A stretch of DNA of 26,567 nucleotides from Prolixibacteraceae bacterium (lineage in GTDB: Bacteria > Bacteroidota > Bacteroidia > Bacteroidales > Prolixibacteraceae): assembly GCA_027858145.1 (NCBI GenBank), contig JAQIDF010000149.1, forward strand, positions 1 through 26,567. The letters run 5' to 3'. Shown one piece after another: positions 13,360 to 20,397 of the stretch (the first letter of the stretch is position 1; the number at the start of each line of letters is the position of its first letter). A model generated the notes under the pieces. It did no database searches. It saw only the letters and a list, made by a program, of their open reading frames with translations, and had not been told where the DNA came from. A program made the position numbers and the translations under genes.

Positions 13360-14610
13360 ATGAAAAAAATAGGAAAATATTCTTTTGGTGTAGGCGATCG
13401 TTTTGGTCACCAGGGTAAAGCACAATTGAAAGCTTTTATGGCAGCCAAAGAAGAATTGAATATTGATATAACACCGGTGTGGAATAAATCATACCGTGAA
13501 CATACTACCATTGGCACAGAGCCTTCAGAAGTAAGGACTGAAGCTGATGCAGCTGTAAAAGAACTTGGCTGGAAGGGTGATTATTTTGTTGATGCTGATC
13601 ATATCAACCTTAAAAATGTTGACTCTTTTATTGAACCAAGCGATTTTTTCACAATTGATGTGGCTGACTTTATTGGTGAGGCAGCTCCGGCTGAAAAAAT
13701 TGCAGCTTTTGTTTTAAATCACAAAAGTTATCTTGGAGAATTAAGCATTCCGGGTGTCGATGAGTCTTTCAACGTTACTAAAGAGTGGCTTGAGTCATTT
13801 GCAGTTAATTATTTGAAAGCTATGGAAGAAGCTTCAAATGTATATAATTACCTGGTTAAGAAAAAAGGTGAAGGCAATTTTATACCCGAAGTTTCATGTG
13901 ACGAAACTGACACACCTCAGTCACCGCTCGATCTGTTTTTTATTTTCAAGCTGTTGGCCGATCACAATGTGCCGGCTCAAACCATTGCACCACGTTTCTC
14001 CGGAAGATTTAATAAAGGAGTTGATTATGTGGGTGATGTTGCGCAATTTGAAAAAGAATTTGAGCAAGACCTTCTGGTTATAAAATATGCGGTGAAAGAA
14101 TTTGGACTACCTGATAACCTTAAACTTAGTGTGCATTCAGGGAGTGATAAATTTGCAATTTATCCGGTTATTGGTAAACTAATTCGTAAACACAATACCG
14201 GAATCCATATCAAAACAGCAGGAACAACATGGCTTGAAGAGATAGCAGGTCTTGCAATATCTGATGGCGACGGTTTAGCGCTTGCAAAAGAAGTATATGC
14301 AACTGCGTACAACAAAATGGAAGAACTTACTGCACCTTATGCGTCAGTTATTGATGTGAAAATGAAAAATCTTCCTAAGCCCGACGATGTTCAAAAATGG
14401 AGTGGCGTGCAATTTGCCAATGCATTAATTCATGACCAAAGTTGTGCTGATTTTAATGCCGATTTTCGTCAGTTAATACATGTTGGATACAAAGTTGCCG
14501 CCCAAAAAGGTGATGAATACTATTCTGCACTTAAAAAATTTGAATCAAACATCGAAAAACAAGTCTTTGAAAATATATACGAACGACATGTTAAACGTCT
14601 TGGTTTTTAA
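13360..14610 (+). CDS. uxaE: Tagaturonate epimerase family protein
   Basis: A 416-aa protein. The ATG at 13360 (MKKIGKYSFGVGDRFGHQGK) is preferred to an in-frame ATG 30 bp upstream because family members begin around the YSFGVGDRFG motif. Candidate metal/substrate residues are in DADHINL (78-84), PEVSCDETD (176-184), APRFSGRF (210-217), SVHSGSDKF (257-265) and HIKTAGTTWLEE (283-294). UxaE, first described in Thermotoga, interconverts D-tagaturonate and D-fructuronate, joining galacturonate and glucuronate catabolism so that UxaA/UxaB are not needed. Consistently, no altronate enzymes are visible here. It is the last gene before the operon terminator. Confidence 0.82.
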   Translation: MKKIGKYSFGVGDRFGHQGKAQLKAFMAAKEELNIDITPVWNKSYREHTTIGTEPSEVRTEADAAVKELGWKGDYFVDADHINLKNVDSFIEPSDFFTIDVADFIGEAAPAEKIAAFVLNHKSYLGELSIPGVDESFNVTKEWLESFAVNYLKAMEEASNVYNYLVKKKGEGNFIPEVSCDETDTPQSPLDLFFIFKLLADHNVPAQTIAPRFSGRFNKGVDYVGDVAQFEKEFEQDLLVIKYAVKEFGLPDNLKLSVHSGSDKFAIYPVIGKLIRKHNTGIHIKTAGTTWLEEIAGLAISDGDGLALAKEVYATAYNKMEELTAPYASVIDVKMKNLPKPDDVQKWSGVQFANALIHDQSCADFNADFRQLIHVGYKVAAQKGDEYYSALKKFESNIEKQVFENIYERHVKRLGF

Positions 14611-14635
14611 TGCTTTATTAATATAATATTTCAGT

Positions 14636-14669
14636 AAGGGACGTCTCATTGTAGATTGTCCCTTTTTTT
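14636..14669 (+). terminator. Rho-independent terminator of the uronate operon
   Basis: AAGGGAC (14636-14642) pairs with GTCCCTT (14658-14664) and runs directly into a seven-T tract (14663-14669), 25 bp after the uxaE stop. This is the only classical terminator found on the plus strand between 1388 and 14700, supporting a single long operon. Confidence 0.8.
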
Positions 14670-14738
14670 ATTTGTTAATTTACTTTGATTAAGTGCTCGA
14701 TTATTATAAATTAACATGCAATTAAAAATGTTGATTTT

Positions 14739-15527
14739 ATGCATGTTGAAAACAATGAATGGCAAGAAAAATTAAAAGAAGAGAATAAGCACCTTAAGCA
14801 GGAGTTGAAAGCACTTAATGAGCAAAAAAAACTTGCTGATGAACAATATGCAATTTTGTTTGCCAATTTGAGCCATGAAATCCGAAGTCCGCTCAATGGT
14901 ATATTGGGGTTTGCTGAACTCCTTCGTTCAGATGATGTTTCATGTGAAGAAGGGAAGACCTATACAAGTGTAATTGAAGAAAGTGGCGTTGCGCTGATGA
15001 ATATTATTTACGATGTGCTCGATTTATCAAAAATTAAGGCGGGGCAATACAAAGTTTATCCCGAGGCATTTGACCTTAATGATATGATTTTCGATCTTCT
15101 GATGATGTATCGCCCGCAAGCTGAACAAAAAGGATTACAGTTATTTGTTGAAAATATGATTAGTGAGGAATTTGTTATACATTCTTCACCTGAAACTATT
15201 TTGCGGATATTATCAAAATTATTGGATAATGCGATTAAATATACAAAAGGCGGCTGGATAAAGTTAAGCTATAAAAAAGCTGAACAGCATGTGGTTTTTG
15301 AAGTAGAAGACACGGGAATAGGAATTCAGGAACCTACACGTTCCAATTTATTTAATCGTTTTATTGAACTTGATGTGTCAAAATCGCGTAAGGTCAGTGG
15401 TACCGGGCTTGATCTTACATTGTGTAACGGACTGGTAAAATTGTTAGGTGGCGAAATTTGGCATGAAAATCGCAAGGATGGAGGATCTGTTTTTAATTTT
15501 TCGGTAGAAGACTATTCTGCCCGTTAA
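14739..15527 (+). CDS. Minimal soluble histidine kinase without sensor domain
   Basis: A 262-aa protein with no signal peptide or membrane segment. Residues 5-36 are a charged coiled coil (EWQEKLKEENKHLKQELKAL). The dimerisation domain has H46 in FANLSHEIRSPLNGI. The ATPase domain shows the N-box LLDNAIKYTKGG (N164), G1 box DTGIGI (191-196), F-box FNRF and a G2 box GTGLDL (221-226) where GTGLGL is usual. It ends right after the ATPase fold, so no receiver or output domain is attached and no response regulator is adjacent. It follows the operon terminator with its own 70-bp leader. It may take input through the coiled coil or a partner protein. Family sure, signal unknown. Confidence 0.88.
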   Translation: MHVENNEWQEKLKEENKHLKQELKALNEQKKLADEQYAILFANLSHEIRSPLNGILGFAELLRSDDVSCEEGKTYTSVIEESGVALMNIIYDVLDLSKIKAGQYKVYPEAFDLNDMIFDLLMMYRPQAEQKGLQLFVENMISEEFVIHSSPETILRILSKLLDNAIKYTKGGWIKLSYKKAEQHVVFEVEDTGIGIQEPTRSNLFNRFIELDVSKSRKVSGTGLDLTLCNGLVKLLGGEIWHENRKDGGSVFNFSVEDYSAR

Positions 15528-15657
15528 CTGTATTTATCAACTTAAAAAATAAAAAGAATGTTTGTATTTTTTATACCCTGACAATTTAATTGCTTCTTAT
15601 GTTGAAATATTCCAAATTATTTGTGAAGTTAATGTTTTCTATTTGTTAGTAAAGTTT

Positions 15658-15665
15658 TAAATTTG
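15658..15665 (+). promoter_or_regulatory. Candidate -7 box for ispG
   Basis: TAAATTTG fits TAnnTTTG and lies 26 bp before the ispG ATG. A TTTG occurs at 15642-15645 but only 12 bp upstream, shorter than usual, so the -33 half is uncertain. Confidence 0.4.
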
Positions 15666-15691
15666 CAAGTCATTAAAATCGGGGGTCTAGA

Positions 15692-17545
15692 ATGAAGGAT
15701 AAGAACTTCAATTACTGTAAAACGTTAACAGAATATCGTAGGGAAAAAACGGTTGAAGTGGATGTTGGCGGAGTTTCAATGGGGGGAGATAATCCAATCA
15801 GGGTTCAGTCGATGACTGATACTGATACTATGGACACGGATGCCACGGTTGAGCAGATTATTCGTATAATAAAAGCCGGTACCGACTATGTGCGGATAGC
15901 TGTAAAAACTACGAAAGAAGCTGAAAATCTTAAGAATATTCAAGATGAAGTTCGCTCACTGGGATACAAAACACCATTAATTGCCGATGTTCATTTTAAT
16001 TCGAAAATTGCTGAAACTGCAGCAAAGTATGTTTCAAAAGTTCGGATTAACCCCGGGAACTTTTATGATAAAAAATCTAAATTTGAGCAGTATGTTTATA
16101 CTGATGCAGAGTACAGAACGGAGCTGGCAAAAATTGAAGACAAACTTGTTCCTTTTCTTAATACCTGTAAAAAGCAAGATGTAGCCATACGGATTGGCGC
16201 CAATCAAGGCTCGTTGTCTGATCGTATTATGAGCCGTTACGGTGATACTCCGCTGGGAATCGTTGAATCTGTTATGGAGTTTTTACGTATTTGTCAGAAA
16301 CATGAGTTTCATAAAATTGTCATTTCAATCAAATCATGGAATACCCGGTTTTTAGTATATACGGTACGACTCATGAATTACAAAATGCGTCTCGAAAAAA
16401 TGAAGTACCCGCTTCATATTGGCGTAACAGAAGCTGGTGAGGGCGAAGATGGACGCATCCGTTCTGCAATTGGAATTGGCACATTGCTGATCGATGGGTT
16501 GGGAGATACCATCAGGGTTTCATTAACCGAAAAGCCGGAAAACGAAATTCCTTATGCTCAGAAACTTGTAAAAGTAGTTGAAGCCCGAAAGGGGCACGAG
16601 CAAATTGATGCACCTGTTTTTACTCAAACAAACCCCTTTGAGTATGAACACCGTTATGGACGTCCGGTACGTAAAGTTGGTAACCGGCGTTTGCCTGTTG
16701 TGATTGCTCACTTGCAGGATAGCAGTATTGTTGAAGTTTCTAACCTGAACGGACGTACTGAGCCTGATTACTATTTTGACGGTAAGTCAATACTGAATCG
16801 TAAAGGGCGTAAGTTCCCAACCCTTACACTCGAAGATTATTTATACAACGATATCTACCAAAGTACTCATCGTTTTATTCGTTGTAGCCGAAAAGAGTTA
16901 GTGGAATTTCGGAAATCGAACCCCGAGATTGTAGCCAAGCTTAAAGCTGAACGTAAAGCAGTTATATTGCTGGAATCAGATAACGAAAACCGGTATGCCG
17001 ATATGCGGGCATTCTTTATGTTGCTCGAATCTATTATTTGCCGTTTGTCAGTTGTGCTTTGGGGGCATTACAATGAAAAGAAACTCGAAGATTTACAACT
17101 GAAAGCTGCAACGGATCTGGGAGGTCTGTTTATCGATGGCTATGGCGACGGGATTATGCTTACCAATGAAGATTCAAATATTTTTTATTCCGACCTTAAA
17201 AATACCAGTTTTCATATTCTGCAAGCCACGCGCATGCGTATATCCAAAACAGAATTTATTTCATGCCCGGGATGTGGCCGTACACAATTCGATCTTCATA
17301 AAACAACATTGGATATTAAAAGCCACTTTGGGCATCTGAAAAACCTGAAAATTGGCGTAATGGGGTGCGTGGTTAACGGGCCGGGTGAAATGCTCGATGC
17401 TGATTATGGTTTCGTAGGCGAAGGCAATGGAAAAATAAGCCTCTACAAAGGGTCTAAAGTACTTAAACGCCATATTCCATATGAAGATGCTGTAATTGAA
17501 CTGGAACGCATTATTAAAGAAAATGGCGATTGGGAAGAACAATAA
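15692..17545 (+). CDS. ispG: 4-hydroxy-3-methylbut-2-enyl diphosphate synthase, long form
   Basis: A 617-aa IspG/GcpE, the [4Fe-4S] enzyme that converts methylerythritol cyclodiphosphate to HMBPP in the MEP isoprenoid pathway. The N-terminal TIM barrel is recognisable from IRVQSMTDTDTMD, IADVHFN, VRINPGNFYD and AIRIGANQGSLSDR. The C-terminal cluster domain has C525 and C528 (SCPGCGRTQ), C559 (MGCVVNGPGE) and E566. Between them, roughly residues 270-510, lies the extra domain (including ESDNENRYADMRAFF and FIDGYGDGIMLT) present in plant and Bacteroidota/Chlamydia-type enzymes and absent from the ~370-aa E. coli form. It stands alone, with a GGGGG stretch just upstream of the ATG. Confidence 0.96.
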   Translation: MKDKNFNYCKTLTEYRREKTVEVDVGGVSMGGDNPIRVQSMTDTDTMDTDATVEQIIRIIKAGTDYVRIAVKTTKEAENLKNIQDEVRSLGYKTPLIADVHFNSKIAETAAKYVSKVRINPGNFYDKKSKFEQYVYTDAEYRTELAKIEDKLVPFLNTCKKQDVAIRIGANQGSLSDRIMSRYGDTPLGIVESVMEFLRICQKHEFHKIVISIKSWNTRFLVYTVRLMNYKMRLEKMKYPLHIGVTEAGEGEDGRIRSAIGIGTLLIDGLGDTIRVSLTEKPENEIPYAQKLVKVVEARKGHEQIDAPVFTQTNPFEYEHRYGRPVRKVGNRRLPVVIAHLQDSSIVEVSNLNGRTEPDYYFDGKSILNRKGRKFPTLTLEDYLYNDIYQSTHRFIRCSRKELVEFRKSNPEIVAKLKAERKAVILLESDNENRYADMRAFFMLLESIICRLSVVLWGHYNEKKLEDLQLKAATDLGGLFIDGYGDGIMLTNEDSNIFYSDLKNTSFHILQATRMRISKTEFISCPGCGRTQFDLHKTTLDIKSHFGHLKNLKIGVMGCVVNGPGEMLDADYGFVGEGNGKISLYKGSKVLKRHIPYEDAVIELERIIKENGDWEEQ

Positions 17546-17623
17546 TCAATAAAATATTATAACGTAGGTTTTGCTATTTTTTGATTTACAACATCTGTGA
17601 TTCAAATGTAAATTCTTTTTTAT

Positions 17624-17706
17624 AAAATCTGAAAACAATTGAAAACCATAGGAAGCAATTGGTTTCAACTTTTTCCTACCACTTTCTATTGTTTTCGATA
17701 GATTTT
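17624..17706. other. Nested imperfect inverted repeat between ispG and yceI
   Basis: Outer arms AAAATCTGAAAACAAT (17624-17639) and ATTGTTTTC-GAT-AGATTTT (17688-17706) pair over 16 bp with a 3-nt bulge. Inside, TAGGAA and TTCCTA can also pair, or alternatively TTGAAAACC with GGTTTCAA (17639-17647/17661-17668) followed by CTTTTT, which would act as an ispG terminator. The 226-bp gap has no gene that I can see. Confidence 0.4.
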
Positions 17707-17739
17707 AAAAAAAACTTAATTGAGTAATAAACATACAAA

Positions 17740-17763
17740 CAGCTCGAAAATTACATCGAGCTG
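17740..17763 (-). terminator. Probable terminator of the YceI gene
   Basis: CAGCTCGA (17740-17747) and TCGAGCTG (17756-17763) form an 8-bp stem 8 bp beyond the stop of the minus-strand YceI gene. On the minus strand it is followed by T-rich sequence (TTTGTATGTTT). Confidence 0.5.
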
Positions 17764-17771
17764 AAATTAAG

Positions 17772-18341
17772 TTATTCTTTGTTGGTTACTAAGGTGATAT
17801 CAAGTATAAAGTCGTCATAAATCATATTATCACCTAAATTTTCAAAAAACTTGCCTGAACCATAACGAACGTTGTATTTTGTACGGTCAACATTAATGGT
17901 TGCTTCAAACACATTTCCGGTTTTTGTCCCCTCAAATTCAATAGGGTGGGTAATGCCCTTGATAGTAAGTTCTCCTTTAACTGTAGTTTTGCCATTTTGA
18001 AGTTTTGTGCTGTTGTTTAATTTTAAAACTGATGTAGGATGATTTTCAACTGAGAAAAAATCATCGGATTTTAAATGGCCAACCAGTTTTTCTCTGGTTT
18101 CACCGCTTAGGTCTTTGTTTGTAATTGTTGTCATGTTAATCACAAACATTCCTTTAGATATCCGGTTGTCATTCAGTGTAAATGAGCCTTCAGTAAGTTC
18201 AATGCTGCCATTATGTTGACCGGTAACTTTCTTTCCAGTCCATTTTAAATCCGATTTTTCGGTATCTACTGTAAAATTCTGAGCGTTTACTGTGAACGCT
18301 AAAATGAATATAAAAATATTCAATAATGCTCCTTTTTTCAT
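17772..18341 (-). CDS. YceI-family periplasmic lipid-binding-like protein
   Basis: A 189-aa protein with a Sec signal peptide (MKKGALLNIFIFILAFTVNAQ, cleavage near residue 20). The mature 170 residues match the YceI lipocalin-like barrel: FTVDTEKSDLKWTGKKVTG, HNGSIELTEGSF, HLKSDDFFSVENHPTSVLKL (the family's conserved D.FF.....P motif), VKGELTIKGITHPIEF and the closing DDFILDITL strand. Family members bind polyisoprenoid-type lipids in their barrel. It lies next to ispG, an isoprenoid biosynthesis gene, but on the opposite strand, so the neighbourhood alone is weak evidence for a shared role. It is a single-gene unit with its own terminator. Confidence 0.9.
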   Translation of the reverse strand: MKKGALLNIFIFILAFTVNAQNFTVDTEKSDLKWTGKKVTGQHNGSIELTEGSFTLNDNRISKGMFVINMTTITNKDLSGETREKLVGHLKSDDFFSVENHPTSVLKLNNSTKLQNGKTTVKGELTIKGITHPIEFEGTKTGNVFEATINVDRTKYNVRYGSGKFFENLGDNMIYDDFILDITLVTNKE

Positions 18342-18680
18342 CTTTGTATCTGTTTTTTAGTTAAACCTATTAGCAATTGAATTGAGCCTTAAATTCGTTT
18401 TATCTTTAGAACTTTTCAATTGTCTATCGGCATCTCGCCATTTTGTATTAAACTCAATACAATTTATTAAACGTATGTTTTTTAATTGTATTGAAGTGTG
18501 AATATAACAGATAATCATATCTTTTGTTTATAATTATTGCCTCTATGTGAAGCGTATGTCGATTTGTATACTCAAAAAAATCGATTGGTAACCCTGCAGG
18601 AATGAAATTTGACGTTAATTCGTACTAATGATAAAATCATGAATATTTATAATAATATATATCAAATTAATTAATGTGAG
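18342..18680. other. Divergent intergenic region, 339 bp, no gene seen
   Basis: AT-rich DNA between the divergent YceI and pectate lyase genes. I see no convincing ORF, no RNA gene and no exact TAnnTTTG box for either side. The notable structure is an inverted repeat TCAATACAATT/AATTGTATTGA (18454-18464/18484-18494), 11 bp with a 19-nt spacer, which may be a regulator site or a leader hairpin. The LacI palindrome of the uronate operon does not recur here. Confidence 0.5.
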
Positions 18681-20330
18681 ATGAAGAAAATTTACTACAC
18701 AACTTTGTTGTTCTGGATGACAACATTGTTTTTATCATCAAATGTGTTTGGTCAGCCATTAGCTTTTCCCGGTGCCGAGGGGCATGGAGCATATACCATT
18801 GGAGGTCGTGGTGGCGAAGTGATTGAGGTAACAAATTTAAGTGATGGCTCAGAGGGAAGCTTAAATTATGAAGGAAGTTTACGCGCAGCCATCGAGGCTT
18901 CAGGGTCACGTACTGTTGTTTTTAAAGTTTCAGGCACAATTGAATTGAAACATAATTTGACAATAAAGAATGATGATATCACTATTGCAGGGCAAACTGC
19001 ACCCGGAGGCGGAATATGCCTGAAAAATTACCCGTTGACAATAAAAGCTGATAATGTAGTTATAAGATATATTCGAAGCAGGCTTGGCGATGAAAAGGAA
19101 GTAGCTGATGATGCAATGTGGGGACGTGAACAGAAGAATATTATTATTGATCATTGCTCAATGAGTTGGTCGGTAGATGAGGCTGCATCATTTTACGATA
19201 ATGAGAATTTTACTTTACAGTGGTGTATTGTTAGTGAAAGTCTTTATAATTCTGTTCATCCAAAAGGTAAGCATGGTTATGGTGGAATTTGGGGTGGAAT
19301 GAAAGCCAGTTTCCATCATAATTTACTTGCTCATCATTCAAGCCGTAATCCACGTTTTAATGGTAGCAGGTATCACAATCAACCTGAAAAAGAGATTGTA
19401 GATTTCAGAAATAATGTTATTTATAACTGGGGTAAAAACAGTGCTTATGGTGGCGAAAAAGGCAATCATAATATGGTGAACAACTATTATAAAAGCGGTC
19501 CCGCAACACACAGTAAACAAAATCGGATTATTGAACAATACGATGTCGGGAACTGGTACATTACCGGTAATTATATTTATGGATATCCTGATGTTACTGC
19601 CGACAACTGGGATGGAGGGGTTCAGCCTAAAAGTTCACTTTCGCTTAGTGAATTACGTGTTGATGAGCCTTTCCCAACTGGTGATATTGTAACGCAAACA
19701 GCGGAGGAAGCATTTGCTTCGGTTTTGGAAAACGCAGGCTGCAATGTGCCATTGCGCGATGCTATTGACGAGCGGGTGGTAAACGAAACCTTAACCGGAA
19801 CTGCGACGTATGGTGGGAGTTATGGAAGCGAAGAAGGTATTATTGATACACAGGAAGAAGTTGGCGGATGGATCGACCTGGCTGCAGGCGAAGCTCCAGA
19901 AGATGTTGATCATGATGGAATGCCCGATTACTGGGAAGATGAAATTGGATTGGATAAAAACGACCCTGAAGATCGTAACATGGAATTAAGTGACAAAACT
20001 ACTGTTTTAGAGCTGTATTTAAACAGTCTTGTTGATAATGAACTTGGAAATCTTGTAAATGATATACAGGTTGTTAATGATTTGAAAGTTTTTCCAAATC
20101 CTGTAAGAAACACAGCTAATGTTCAATTTTCGTTACATGGACAGCGTGATGTCAACTTAGCCATTTTTGATATCACGGGACGCGAGGTATTAAATGGTGG
20201 AGTAGTTAACGGTATTTCAGGGTATAATTCTTTACAGTTGGATGTTTCAATGTTAAACAATGGCGTGTATTTCCTGAAAATTGATAGTGGAATTAATCCA
20301 ACGATTTCGAAAGTTGTTGTCAAAAAATAA
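18681..20330 (+). CDS. Secreted pectate lyase (PL1-like) with T9SS sorting domain
   Basis: A 549-aa protein with a signal peptide (cleavage near FGQ, residue 25). Residues 28-400 form a parallel beta-helix of the polysaccharide lyase 1 type: AFPGAEGHGAYTIGGRGG, SLRAAIEASGSRTVVFKVSG, ITIAGQTAPGGG, then the Ca/catalytic region IIIDHCSMSWSVDEAASF (D157, D166) and HHSSRNPRFNGSR (R222, R225, R230), where one arginine should be the catalytic base. Residues 408-431 (DVDHDGMPDYWEDEIGLD) resemble a calcium-binding thrombospondin-3/EF-hand-like loop. Residues 470-549 (VFPNPVRNTANVQF to KVVVKK) are a type A T9SS C-terminal domain, so the enzyme is exported to the surface or medium. It should release unsaturated galacturonides, linking it to the uronate operon. 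Confidence 0.88.
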   Translation: MKKIYYTTLLFWMTTLFLSSNVFGQPLAFPGAEGHGAYTIGGRGGEVIEVTNLSDGSEGSLNYEGSLRAAIEASGSRTVVFKVSGTIELKHNLTIKNDDITIAGQTAPGGGICLKNYPLTIKADNVVIRYIRSRLGDEKEVADDAMWGREQKNIIIDHCSMSWSVDEAASFYDNENFTLQWCIVSESLYNSVHPKGKHGYGGIWGGMKASFHHNLLAHHSSRNPRFNGSRYHNQPEKEIVDFRNNVIYNWGKNSAYGGEKGNHNMVNNYYKSGPATHSKQNRIIEQYDVGNWYITGNYIYGYPDVTADNWDGGVQPKSSLSLSELRVDEPFPTGDIVTQTAEEAFASVLENAGCNVPLRDAIDERVVNETLTGTATYGGSYGSEEGIIDTQEEVGGWIDLAAGEAPEDVDHDGMPDYWEDEIGLDKNDPEDRNMELSDKTTVLELYLNSLVDNELGNLVNDIQVVNDLKVFPNPVRNTANVQFSLHGQRDVNLAIFDITGREVLNGGVVNGISGYNSLQLDVSMLNNGVYFLKIDSGINPTISKVVVKK

Positions 20331-20354
20331 TAATAAGAGTAAAAGTAGAAAATA

Positions 20355-20397
20355 GAAGGTGCTAAAGGCTTGAAGCCTTAAAGCACCTTCTTATTTT
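20355..20397. terminator. Bidirectional terminator between pectate lyase and GH3 genes
   Basis: Outer arms GAAGGTGCT (20355-20363) and AGCACCTTC (20382-20390) and inner arms AAGGCTT/AAGCCTT (20365-20371/20373-20379) form a long hairpin with a 1x2 internal loop. T-rich tails follow on both strands (TTATTTT on plus, TATTTTCTACTTTT on minus). It sits between two convergent stops. Confidence 0.8.

Noticed and set aside
18469..18480. AAACGTATGTTT as a second LacI operator upstream of the pectate lyase
   Set aside because: It is not a perfect palindrome, lacks the central spacing of the 1316-1333 site, and falls in the loop of a larger inverted repeat.
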